From the NCBI RefSeq assembly GCF_014836985.1, contig NZ_JACSPU010000004.1:62001-126000 (forward strand): 64,000 nt of DNA, given 5' to 3'. The stretch's first letter is position 1. The number at the start of each line of letters is the position of its first letter. Positions 26,451 through 33,509 of this stretch are shown piece after piece. Under the pieces are notes generated by a model, which saw nothing but the letters and a program-made list of their open reading frames with translations, did not search any database and was not told where the DNA came from. The position numbers were made by a program, and so were the translations under genes. The DNA is from Planococcus wigleyi (lineage in GTDB: Bacteria > Bacillota > Bacilli > Bacillales_A > Planococcaceae).

Positions 26451-26720
26451 TTATTTCGAGTTGCCGGAATCATTGCGGTAAAAACGTTCTTCGCTTTTTT
26501 TCTCCACCCAGCTCCAGAATATGAAAAGGGCTGCCGCAATCGCCACGACCAGTAATGAAGCGTAAAAGACGAAGTCGAAATCCATTTCCCGGACGATGAC
26601 TTCGTCGACTCCGGCAAGATTGAATTGGCTGTAAGTGATGCTGTCATAGCCGATCCACCAATAAGCCAAAGGCAAACCGAGGACCAAACCGCCAAACAAG
26701 GAACCAAAAAACTTCTTCAT
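26451..26720 (-). CDS. Small two-helix membrane protein, 89 aa
   Basis: The N-terminal segment FFGSLFGGLVLGLPLAYWWIGY and a second one, FVFYASLLVVAIAAALFIFWSW, are separated by an extracellular-looking loop of about 25 residues. A charged tail rich in Lys, Glu and Ser follows. GAGAGGGAGG precedes the ATG. It starts 24 bases after the stop of the adenylate-forming enzyme upstream, so the two are likely co-transcribed. No family recognised. Confidence 0.75.
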   Translation of the reverse strand: MKKFFGSLFGGLVLGLPLAYWWIGYDSITYSQFNLAGVDEVIVREMDFDFVFYASLLVVAIAAALFIFWSWVEKKSEERFYRNDSGNSK

Positions 26721-26744
26721 GTGCAGCCTCCCTCTCTTTTCCGT

Positions 26745-28109
26745 TCAGTCCACCGGTTCAGGCGGATAGGCCGGATAACGGTAAATGTGCTTGAATTTCC
26801 CGCTTTTCGGATGAGCCTGAGGCGTTTCCTTGGCGAGCGTCACATTGACGTGAATTCCCTGTTGTCGAAGAAACCCCTGCAGTTTTTCGTTTGCCTCATG
26901 AAATGCCTGTTCCGGGTCCTGTGCCTGCAGACGGAGTTCAAGAGAGTCTTCATTCCGCTGGATCAATTGGAAACGCTCAATGGCCTCGATTTTCGTAAGT
27001 ACGGACTGCAAGGCGAGCGGCGCGATGCGTTGGCCACCGGAAAACCGTAAAATGTCATCGGTGCGCCCTTCCAGTTCGATCCACCGCGTCTTTTTGCTGC
27101 ACGGGCATGGGTCACTATGAATAATGGCGCGGTCGGTCAGCACGTAGCGGATGAATGGCTGCGTGAAATTGAATAAATTGGTGATCAACAGCTGTTCCGC
27201 TTGCTGCCCGTCAGCGACCGGACGGAATTCCGCGTCCACCGCTTCGACGATCAGCCAGTCTTCGTTGAGGTGGTAGCGCCCTTCCCGGCATTCACAGGCG
27301 ATGGCGCCCGCTTCCGTAGAGGCATAAGTCGATTGGACGGTGCAGCCGAACGCTTCGCTGAGCTCTCTGCGCAATTCGTCGCTCAAGTGTTCACCGCCCG
27401 CCATGATCAGTACCGGAGAGATGGCCAGCTTGCCGCTCCGCTGTTCCGGCAGCAGCAGTTCCAGTGCCGTCGGGTAGCCGCCGAGGAGCGCGGGCTGGAA
27501 CTCATTCAGCTGTCGGACGATGCTGTCGGTGTCTTGCCGCACATCTATGATGATCTGGTCTTTTTTCCAAGGCATGCGCCGCTGATTCATGCGGACGGTG
27601 CCGTTGCCGAGATAAAAGCCGCCGTCGACAAACAATCCGGCTGTGCGCTTGCCGTTCTTCAGAAACGCCTTCAAATCTTCCCGCTTGGCGACCGCGCGCA
27701 GCACCGCAAGTGCCGAGACGACATTCATCGTGGTCTTGTCATACAAAACAATCGCCGGATGCCCCGTAGAACCGGACGTCGTATTGACCAAGTAGCGGCC
27801 GTTCAGTTTCCGGCCGATGTTGTCCGGGTTTTCCATAAAGCGCTCCACATCCTGCTTGGAGACGGTGCGGTCGGTGAGCCAATCATCGAAATTCGCCATC
27901 AGATCTTTCTTGTGGGTAACAGGCAAGTCAGACAACTGAATCGGTCCGCTGATTGACACGAGCCGTTTTGCAAAATACGGACTGTGCTGTCTGGCGTGCT
28001 GCACCAGATGCATCAGGCGCTCTTGCTGCAGGTGATGGAGCTGTTCTTGAGTGAACGCCCGTGCGCTGTGCGTCAGACGGAGTGCTTTGAGTAATCCCAT
28101 GCTTTTCAT
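26745..28109 (-). CDS. PaaK/CapK-type adenylate-forming enzyme
   Basis: A 454-residue member of the ANL superfamily in its phenylacetate-CoA ligase (PaaK/CapK) branch. The P-loop-like signature is NTTSGSTGHPAIVLYD; later motifs are GGYPTALELL, STEAGAIACEC (A5-like) and GRTDDILRFSGG (A7/A8-like). A C-terminal ferredoxin-like lid follows. In PaaK proteins the product is an aryl-CoA; CapK-type relatives sit in polymer synthesis loci. Neither context is present here, so the acyl substrate is open. CPC plus ECRE may be a partial zinc site, seen in this branch. AGAGGTGAAG precedes ATG 28109. Confidence 0.85.
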   Translation of the reverse strand: MKSMGLLKALRLTHSARAFTQEQLHHLQQERLMHLVQHARQHSPYFAKRLVSISGPIQLSDLPVTHKKDLMANFDDWLTDRTVSKQDVERFMENPDNIGRKLNGRYLVNTTSGSTGHPAIVLYDKTTMNVVSALAVLRAVAKREDLKAFLKNGKRTAGLFVDGGFYLGNGTVRMNQRRMPWKKDQIIIDVRQDTDSIVRQLNEFQPALLGGYPTALELLLPEQRSGKLAISPVLIMAGGEHLSDELRRELSEAFGCTVQSTYASTEAGAIACECREGRYHLNEDWLIVEAVDAEFRPVADGQQAEQLLITNLFNFTQPFIRYVLTDRAIIHSDPCPCSKKTRWIELEGRTDDILRFSGGQRIAPLALQSVLTKIEAIERFQLIQRNEDSLELRLQAQDPEQAFHEANEKLQGFLRQQGIHVNVTLAKETPQAHPKSGKFKHIYRYPAYPPEPVD

Positions 28110-28189
28110 GCCGCTTCACCTCTTAGAACACTGAATTTTCTTACTTCCAGTTTACCACGTAGAACCAGTCCAGCGGCAAACGGTTTCAG

Positions 28190-28954
28190 CTACTTCGCGG
28201 CATCTCGGTCGTTCTGTTTTTTCCCCATCCAAGCACCCACTGCGACAATGCCGACCATGACCGACCAGAAGACAACTGTCCAGGGCAAGGAATGCGGGAA
28301 ATCGTGCGGCAGTATCCCGATCTTTTCATGGGACAAGGTCAATACACCCAATTTCACGCCGACCCAGCCGACGACAACGAAGGCTGCTGTTTCAAGCTGC
28401 GGATAGCGTTCCAATAGTTGGACAAACTTATGGGCCGCAAAGCGCATAATGATGACCCCGATCAAGCCTCCCGCGATCATGACGGTAAATTGACCGCCAT
28501 TGATGCCGCCGATGGTGAAATCCCCCCAAGGAGGGAGCGTTAGAGCCAACGCTACAGCCGCCAGCATCGAATCCACCGCGAACGCGATGTCTGCAACCTC
28601 AATCTTCAAGACTGTGGTCCAGAACCCTGATCGGCTGCGGGGTTTTTCAACCACCGGCCCAAGCCCCGGCTGTTGCCGCTGATCGTAAATGTGCTTGGCC
28701 GCGATGAACAACAGGTACAGCGCGCCGAGTGCCTGGATCTGCCAGACATTGACGAGCAGCGTAATCGCAAAAAGCGCCAGGAACCGAAACAGGAACGCCA
28801 CCGACAACCCATAAAACAAGGCTTTTTTCTGTTGCGCTTTCGGCAAGTGTTTGACCATAACCGCCATGACCACTGCATTGTCTGCCGCAAGCAATCCTTC
28901 CAGACCCACCAGCACCAACAGAATCCACGCATATTGCAGGACCATCACTTCCAT
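28190..28954 (-). CDS. TerC/Alx-family membrane protein (YkoY-like)
   Basis: A 255-residue TerC-family integral membrane protein with about seven helices. The two conserved acidic motifs, EGLLAADNAVVMAVM near the N-terminus and EVADIAFAVDSMLAAVA in the middle, are intact; they are implicated in metal (Mn) transport. Relatives YkoY/YceF and Alx export manganese or load exoenzymes with it. AAGGAGG fixes ATG 28954. Expression is almost certainly controlled by the yybP-ykoY riboswitch immediately upstream, which is strong evidence for a manganese role. Confidence 0.93.
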   Translation of the reverse strand: MEVMVLQYAWILLVLVGLEGLLAADNAVVMAVMVKHLPKAQQKKALFYGLSVAFLFRFLALFAITLLVNVWQIQALGALYLLFIAAKHIYDQRQQPGLGPVVEKPRSRSGFWTTVLKIEVADIAFAVDSMLAAVALALTLPPWGDFTIGGINGGQFTVMIAGGLIGVIIMRFAAHKFVQLLERYPQLETAAFVVVGWVGVKLGVLTLSHEKIGILPHDFPHSLPWTVVFWSVMVGIVAVGAWMGKKQNDRDAAK

Positions 28955-28978
28955 TGCAGTTTCCTCCTTCTTTTCAAA

Positions 28979-29017
28979 CAAAAAAGACCCATGCCTAAAT
29001 AATTAGGCAAAGGTCTC
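28979..29017 (-). terminator. Riboswitch-controlled terminator
   Basis: On the minus strand agacctttgcctaa...ttaggcatgggtct forms a hairpin followed by six Ts. Its 5' arm overlaps the 3' side of the riboswitch basal stem, so metal binding and termination are mutually exclusive. Confidence 0.85.
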
Positions 29018-29113
29018 GCTGAGCATTCGTATCTGCCATCACAACCGATGATGACGCATCATCATGTCCTGACGATTGTGAAAGAGGTTTTCCTCCAGCT
29101 ACTCCCCCTTGGC
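29009..29113 (-). ncRNA. yybP-ykoY manganese riboswitch
   Basis: On the minus strand the conserved 5' element aagggggagtagc (from about 29110) and the 3' element cagcgagacctttgcc bracket internal stem-loops including gatgatgcgtcatc. This is the yybP-ykoY architecture: conserved purine-rich entry loop, long internal hairpins and the agcgagacc exit. It lies directly before a terminator and a TerC-family gene, the classical target. The expected behaviour is antitermination when Mn(II) is bound. Confidence 0.92.
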
Positions 29114-29184
29114 TGTGGGGCAAGCATATAGGTGGTGCTCGTACAAACAAGGGACGATTCATGGGCTTCCAGCTCTTTACAGTA

Positions 29185-29212
29185 TTTATACCACCATTGG
29201 GGAGTAGGTCAA
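29185..29212 (-). promoter_or_regulatory. SigmaA promoter of the riboswitch leader
   Basis: On the minus strand TTGACC (29212-29207), 16 bases, TATAAA (29190-29185). Transcription would start near 29178, giving a leader of about 225 bases. Confidence 0.75.
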
Positions 29213-29296
29213 ACCGAATCTCACTGAGTTTTAAAAGAAAATATATCACCTCAAAAAATCAGTTGGACCCATTCAAGTTTTATTTCTATACAGGTT

Positions 29297-29452
29297 TTAT
29301 TCGGAAATTTCAAAGGCATTTTCTAGTCCTGGAAGACATTCATCCCAATAGCAGTCAGCAGTTTCAAAGACTGCGTTCACTATCTCAAATTTAGCTTTGA
29401 TCGTCCCACTCAATAAATTTTTCATGAAGACTCTTTGAAAATCATCGGCCAT
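29297..29452 (-). CDS. Short frame downstream of DUF4275-like gene
   Basis: A 51-residue frame from ATG 29452 ends in CLPGLENAFEISE and has protein-like composition, acidic with aromatic residues. The same frame extends upstream into the DUF4275-like gene, out of phase with it, up to ATG 29494. No ribosome site is convincing for either ATG. It may be a small gene or the displaced tail of a frameshifted one. Low certainty. Confidence 0.25.
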   Translation of the reverse strand: MADDFQRVFMKNLLSGTIKAKFEIVNAVFETADCYWDECLPGLENAFEISE

Positions 29453-29867
29453 TAGACTTTCTTCGATAAAAATATGGACCCCAGTCTCTTTCATGAGGAA
29501 TCACATACGTCCAATTAAATCCTTTGTCTACAACATAGACATCGCAGTATTCGCCTGTCACATTCAATAAATCTTTTGCATTCAGGGAAGATGCGTATTC
29601 CACTTCCAAAACATCGTCGGATTCTTGAAAGAAGATATAGCAATAATGCTTGTTCACTTTATCGAACGAATGAGCTGCTTCTTTTCTAATCAAACAATCT
29701 ACTTTTTCAGCAGAAAACATATACCATAAAAACTCAGAGAAATATTGACGTTGATCAAATTGAGAATCAGAAAAAGCATCAACCCATTTCTCTCTGTACT
29801 CTCGTCCGATATTTTCAAACTCACGGACGACTATTCCTTTTTTACGCAGAACAGTAGCTAATTCGAT
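29442..29867 (-). CDS. DUF4275-like protein, start codon ATC or decayed
   Basis: The open frame encodes about 141 residues with the DUF4275 pattern as I know it: EYREKWVDAF near the start, FLWYMFSAEK, NKHYCYIFFQ, ASSLNAKDLL and the C-terminal block VYVVDKGFNWTYVIPHE...GPYF. No ATG, GTG or TTG exists before the domain. The position where relatives begin is ATC (29867-29865), preceded 6 bases upstream by AGAGAGGG, so either a rare AUC start is used or the start has mutated. The first ATG in frame (29720) would cut off the first 49 residues. The neighbouring decayed membrane gene favours loss of function. Confidence 0.55.
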   Translation of the reverse strand: MELATVLRKKGIVVREFENIGREYREKWVDAFSDSQFDQRQYFSEFLWYMFSAEKVDCLIRKEAAHSFDKVNKHYCYIFFQESDDVLEVEYASSLNAKDLLNVTGEYCDVYVVDKGFNWTYVIPHERDWGPYFYRRKSNGR

Positions 29868-29933
29868 AGCAATCCCTCTCTTTTCTCTTCGATATGTAAG
29901 TCGTACAAGGTAGTATCATTGTTTTGATTGTGT

Positions 29934-30302
29934 CTATCGTGCTGTAATTTTTCCAATAGCCAGCCCATAAATAAAACTGAATGCTGATAGCAATAACAAG
30001 GTCGATAAGACAAGAATCGATCAATTAAACATACGGCGAAGGAGTGGCAGAATACTGAATACGCTAAAAGCAAGAGTTGTTGCTAAGCCTATTAGGTGCT
30101 CGACCCCATCTGCGGTTTCCATGTTGAATAGCGACAGCAGAATCGACAGATTGACAAGAACCGCTCCTAGTGATAATGCATTCATTTTGGTTTGATAACT
30201 TAGTTTGTCGACGAGACTGACCGCTGCTTCTCAGCCCTTAAGAAATGTATGCGATTCGGCAACCGATATGTCTCTGGCGCCATAATTTTCTCTTCTTCTC
30301 AT
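29934..30302 (-). pseudogene. Membrane protein gene with two in-frame TGA codons
   Basis: From ATG 30302 the frame reads through 122 residue positions to TAG at 29934 and is interrupted only by TGA after FLKG (30231-30233) and TGA after RRMFN (30021-30023). Around both stops the sequence is convincingly coding: a soluble N-terminus, then hydrophobic segments NALSLGAVLVNLSILLSLF, LIGLATTLAFSVFSILPLL and ILVLSTLLLLSAFSFIYGL. Both stops would be tryptophan with a single G-to-A change. The central part (30021-30185) alone encodes 54 residues from an internal ATG. No close ribosome site. Most likely a decaying gene; family unknown. Confidence 0.55.
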
Positions 30303-30602
30303 CTGATTATAAGTAAACCTAGATCCTTTTGAAAACCATGCTTAAAAACCTGATAGTGCAGTCTTTTAAATGTATCTTTTTTTCTGAGGATTTCGAATCG
30401 GTTTGGTTTTCTCATGAAACCAGTGGAATCAAGAAACTCAATGTAACTTAATTAGGATTATGTTACATTCAGAATTCTTAAAAAATATTATTCATTTCAG
30501 GTATACTAAAGATAATTATCCTAAGCTAGTCCAACTTAAGGATTCAGAACTAGTAATTTTGAGATAACTACTCTTTGTATGAGAGAGAGGGGGAGCGTTG
30601 GT
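30303..30602. other. AT-rich gap with one hairpin repeat copy
   Basis: Contains repeat copy A (30440-30469, listed separately) and a TATACT at 30,498-30,503 that could be the -10 of the following gene. No other frame or RNA motif seen. Confidence 0.4.
30440..30469. repeat. Hairpin repeat, copy A
   Basis: aatgtaac...gttacatt inverted repeat with an imperfect middle. It shares the gttacattcagaattc segment with copy B, including bases outside the hairpin. Confidence 0.75.
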
Positions 30603-30815
30603 ATGTCGAGACTAGATAATTCTCGTTGGAAAATGAGTATGGCTGGCTTTACTGCGTTTGTTTTAGCTACTATTTTCTTTTTAATAACGGGGCCTAATAT
30701 ACCTGGAATACTTGGCTTTTTAATATCCGCAATAGTATTGTTCATTCTAAATGCTGTTTATGTTTTATATACAAACAAGAAATTAAAGAACACAAAAAAA
30801 TCAAATATAGACTAA
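30603..30815 (+). CDS. Small two-helix membrane protein, 70 aa
   Basis: ATG 30603 has GGGGGAG upstream; an in-frame ATG at 30579 has none. After a short charged N-terminus (SRLDNSRWKMS) two hydrophobic segments follow, about residues 12-31 and 36-56, then a lysine-rich tail (NKKLKNTKKS). It belongs to the AT-rich accessory stretch and lies between hairpin repeat copies A and B. The lone plus-strand gene here, family not recognised. Confidence 0.68.
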   Translation: MSRLDNSRWKMSMAGFTAFVLATIFFLITGPNIPGILGFLISAIVLFILNAVYVLYTNKKLKNTKKSNID

Positions 30816-30842
30816 CTGTTAAACATTTGTTTTCTCTTAATT

Positions 30843-30876
30843 TGAATGTAACTTAATTACCATTAAGTTACATTCA
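30843..30876. repeat. Hairpin repeat, copy B
   Basis: A perfect 15-bp inverted repeat (tgaatgtaacttaat and its complement) with a four-base loop, tacc. It lies between convergent genes and could terminate both, though it lacks a T run on either side. Confidence 0.85.
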
Positions 30877-30889
30877 GAATTCACATTAC

Positions 30890-31351
30890 TTACAAGTTTT
30901 CTTCATTGCTAATTACGCCATATCGTTGCTCTTTGCCCATCCATTGGCTAACACCGCGCCAGTGGAGCTCTTTAGCAGAGATCCAGCTTACAGGATGAAG
31001 AAACGGGTAATTAATTTGCCATTCTTCATCCTCTGCCCAATAGAATTGTCCTTCTTCTAGTACTAGTTTTGCTCCATAGATGATTGAGTCCTGGTCTTCT
31101 GAACGTGGTTGTATATGAAAGTGAGTGACCCCTTTAAAGAGCAATTCGATGGCCGAGGGATCTCGGTCTTGTCTTTGGAATAAAATACGGACGCATGTAT
31201 CTAGATTGACCGACATACTCATGGAGAGGTCTTCATCAACGAAAGTCTCCGTCGACATATAAAGTTCTTTCAAACAGCTGTCGTGAAATCCTCCGAAGAG
31301 ATCCATGAAATTTTCAATGTCTGTAGAGCTATTAATCTTATTCCAATTCAC
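30890..31351 (-). CDS. Protein of unknown function, 153 aa
   Basis: The start is GTG 31351 with AAAAAGGATG upstream. The protein is soluble: it opens with a helix (IENFMDLFGGFHDSCLKELYM), then beta strands (LSMSMSVNLDTCVRILFQRQ, IELLFKGVTHFHIQ) and a Trp-rich C-terminal part. The pattern GGFHDSCLKE followed by strands is one I have seen in uncharacterised Bacillus proteins that often sit in variable loci, sometimes beside toxin immunity genes. No named family can be assigned. AT-rich codon use suggests transfer. Confidence 0.65.
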   Translation of the reverse strand: MNWNKINSSTDIENFMDLFGGFHDSCLKELYMSTETFVDEDLSMSMSVNLDTCVRILFQRQDRDPSAIELLFKGVTHFHIQPRSEDQDSIIYGAKLVLEEGQFYWAEDEEWQINYPFLHPVSWISAKELHWRGVSQWMGKEQRYGVISNEENL

Positions 31352-31411
31352 TACATCCCATCCTTTTTAGCAGCATGATTAATTACCGCGTGAATACTCA
31401 TTTTCTAATGT

Positions 31412-31449
31412 TTTGAATGTAACTTAATTCACAATAAGTTACATTCAAA
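31412..31449. repeat. Hairpin repeat, copy C
   Basis: 15-bp perfect inverted repeat (tttgaatgtaactta and its complement) with an eight-base loop, same core as copies A and B. Confidence 0.85.
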
Positions 31450-31483
31450 TCAAAGAATTTATAAAACTAAAGTTGAACTGAAA

Positions 31484-31834
31484 TTACTTTGCAGCATCGT
31501 TTTTGTTATATAAATCTTTGTAACTAACGACCAGAAGAATGAATACGAATACCAGGACCATAAAACTTCTGGCATTGAATCCATCAGTCGCTGAAGTCTC
31601 ATCAAGTATAATGCATACCGATATACCTAAGATGCTAATGACACCAAAGAAAATAAATAAGGGCTTCTTTGATGAGAAATACTCTTGCTTCACTTCAATT
31701 ACTAAATAAACGAGTGCGAAGATAAGTGAAGCAATACGAGTGAGAAATAAATATTCATACTGAAGAAAAAATGTTGCAACTAAAAAGCCGATCAATGCCA
31801 AAATCACGATTATAGAACCTATATTTTTTTTCAT
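31484..31834 (-). CDS. Membrane protein, 116 aa
   Basis: AAGGAG seven bases upstream selects ATG 31834; an in-frame ATG at 31855 is without a site. Four hydrophobic segments are visible: GSIIVILALIGFLVATFF, YLFLTRIASLIFALVYLVI, PLFIFFGVISILGISVCII and FMVLVFVFILLVVSY. A short charged tail follows. It is a compact four-helix inner-membrane protein with no known motif, flanked by hairpin repeat copies C and D. Possibly cargo of the variable region. Confidence 0.68.
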   Translation of the reverse strand: MKKNIGSIIVILALIGFLVATFFLQYEYLFLTRIASLIFALVYLVIEVKQEYFSSKKPLFIFFGVISILGISVCIILDETSATDGFNARSFMVLVFVFILLVVSYKDLYNKNDAAK

Positions 31835-31892
31835 CACAAACTCCTTAAATGTCATTCATGCCTAAACGATATGCTTAATATTTTAACTGATT

Positions 31893-31929
31893 TCAAATGG
31901 AACTTAACTGCACATACGTTAGATTCGTT
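31893..31929. repeat. Hairpin repeat, degenerate copy D
   Basis: caaatggaacttaa and the imperfect partner tacgttagattcg keep the order and spacing of copies B and C with several mismatches. Confidence 0.45.
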
Positions 31930-31967
31930 TCCCTGTGTTATAGCCATCTATTTATATGAACTAAAAT

Positions 31968-32969
31968 CTATAAAATCCACTGTTCCATAATTTGAACCGT
32001 CTTTTCCGTCGCATTTAAAGTAATCGTCCTCCCAATCGGCAACGTCAACATAGGATGGGTATGCGCGCAATCAAAGTCAGCCAGTATCGGTATATCCTTG
32101 TCCCCTAGAACTTCAAGCAAGATTTCATACGGCTTCCGCCCCGTGCCTTCATCGTCAAATAATTCGTGCTTTCCGAGTAAGATTCCCGATACGCGGTCAA
32201 ATACGCCATTCACTTTTAATAAATTGAAACTTTTTTCTATAACAGAAGCTGATTTCATGGAATCCTCTAAAAACAAGATATCTCCATTTTCGATAGACGG
32301 CATATACTTGCTTCCCCAAAAGCCCAACAGGGTATTTAAATTCCCGCCAATCAACTTACCTTTTGCTTCCCCTTCATTTACACAGATCCAGTCATTCGTG
32401 CGCTGTTCCTTCTCTCTTTCTTTGACTTCCCAGTTCACCGGCTCATCAGACCAATACGGAGGCATCGGAATAGCAAAAGGCACTTGTTGTTTTTTCACTA
32501 GCATTTCGGAAAAGTATTCATATGTATAGTTCAGAAAAGGTTCATGCTCTCCGAACGAAGATACAAGAGCTGGACCGTAGAAAGTAGGAATCCCTGTTTG
32601 TGCATAGATGCCCAATAAAATTGCAGTTGCGTCAGAATAGCCAATCATTATTTTAGGATGTTTCATAAAAGCTTCGTAATCTATATAGGGCAAGAGGGCA
32701 TTCGAATTAGTTCCGCCAATCGTCGAGATGATGCAGCTGATTTCTGGATTTTGAATTAGCTCATTCAACTCGCTGACTCGTTCTTGAATAGTACCCGAAC
32801 GATAAAAGTCCCGTTTGCCTGTTAGACTGCCTTCCACAATTTCAAAACCTTTTGATTCAAGAAATTTTTTTGAACGTGCGTAACGAATGGGTGAAGAATG
32901 GGTGATGGGAGAAGACGGTGAAAAGATGCCAATCTTATCTCCCTTTTTCAGTCGATTCAATAATGTCAT
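31968..32969 (-). CDS. S66 LD-carboxypeptidase, MccF-like
   Basis: A 333-residue serine peptidase of family S66. The catalytic triad positions are present: nucleophile in MIGYSDATAI, glutamate in LFLEDSMKSA, histidine in DCAHTHPMLTLPIG. The N-terminal DKIGIFSPSSPI and the STIGGTNSNALLPYID segments are typical. Length and sequence favour the MccF branch, which confers self-immunity to microcin C-type peptidyl-nucleotides by cleaving their amide bond, over peptidoglycan-recycling LdcA. AAGGAG precedes the ATG. It is the last gene of a four-gene minus-strand run (VOC, MBL, GNAT, S66), only 20 bases after the GNAT gene. Confidence 0.88.
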   Translation of the reverse strand: MTLLNRLKKGDKIGIFSPSSPITHSSPIRYARSKKFLESKGFEIVEGSLTGKRDFYRSGTIQERVSELNELIQNPEISCIISTIGGTNSNALLPYIDYEAFMKHPKIMIGYSDATAILLGIYAQTGIPTFYGPALVSSFGEHEPFLNYTYEYFSEMLVKKQQVPFAIPMPPYWSDEPVNWEVKEREKEQRTNDWICVNEGEAKGKLIGGNLNTLLGFWGSKYMPSIENGDILFLEDSMKSASVIEKSFNLLKVNGVFDRVSGILLGKHELFDDEGTGRKPYEILLEVLGDKDIPILADFDCAHTHPMLTLPIGRTITLNATEKTVQIMEQWIL

Positions 32970-32989
32970 ATAGCGACTCCTTCTATTTT

Positions 32990-33454
32990 TTATGCCTGCA
33001 CCTGTTTTGAAAAATAACTGCGTTCTTCATCTTTCCTCTCCAATTGATACCCATAATTTTTATAGAATTCAATGGCACTGTGCCAATCATTATTGGTTTC
33101 TAATACAATCCGTTCATATCCAGCCTTACTTGCGCTTGTCTCCAACGTTTGAATCATTAATTTAGCTAAGCCCGCACTTCTATAGGATTTTTTCACAGAC
33201 ATACGCTGAATCCGTCCAGTTTTGGACGTTTCTCTGGTTGTACAGACCATGGTATTGTTGTGGAGGCCGACTAAAAACAAATCACCTTTTTGGCTATAGT
33301 TCTGAATTATATTGGTTAAATCCGAATTATAAGATGGATCAAGAAAACCGAATCGCTCTTTTAATCCTTCCAGAATCAGTAGTCTTGCTTCCTCTTCATG
33401 CTGATCCGTTATGGGTATGATGTGTATGGACTGTTTAAGATCTATCTCGCTCAT
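32990..33454 (-). CDS. GNAT acetyltransferase
   Basis: A 154-residue Gcn5-related acetyltransferase. Motif A is RMSVKKSYRSAGLAKLMIQTLE with the acetyl-CoA loop R-x-x-G-x-A, and the C-terminal IVLETNNDWHSAIEFYKNYGYQL is motif B. The acceptor is unknown. Its position directly upstream of an MccF-like gene recalls microcin C loci, where an acetyltransferase (MccE) and MccF give independent immunity; this is an inference from context. The start is ATG 33454 with AAAGGGA upstream; a longer frame starts inside the neighbouring intergenic DNA. Confidence 0.85.
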   Translation of the reverse strand: MSEIDLKQSIHIIPITDQHEEEARLLILEGLKERFGFLDPSYNSDLTNIIQNYSQKGDLFLVGLHNNTMVCTTRETSKTGRIQRMSVKKSYRSAGLAKLMIQTLETSASKAGYERIVLETNNDWHSAIEFYKNYGYQLERKDEERSYFSKQVQA

Positions 33455-33509
33455 GTGGTGTCCCTTTCTTTTTAGCAGGCTTGGAAATACATTAAAGACT
33501 ATATATTTA

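Noticed and set aside
28984..29110. Possible tRNA-like or T-box element
   Set aside because: The folding elements fit the yybP-ykoY riboswitch; no T-box AGGGTGGNACCGCG sequence and no tRNA arms are present.
29199..29208. ggggagtagg on the plus strand, resembling the yybP-ykoY entry motif
   Set aside because: It lies inside the promoter of the real minus-strand riboswitch and has no matching 3' element or downstream gene on the plus strand.
29842..30073. Two overlapping minus-strand frames of 60 and 71 residues
   Set aside because: Both are out of phase with the better-supported interrupted membrane protein and the DUF4275-like frame, and read as Cys/His/Tyr-rich shadow translations.
30231..30233. 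Selenocysteine at the first in-frame TGA
   Set aside because: No SECIS-like hairpin directly after it, no catalytic context, and a second TGA follows; tryptophan-to-stop mutation is simpler.
30440..31929. CRISPR array
   Set aside because: The repeats are palindromic, variable in length and separated by genes of several hundred bases, not by uniform spacers, and no cas gene is near.
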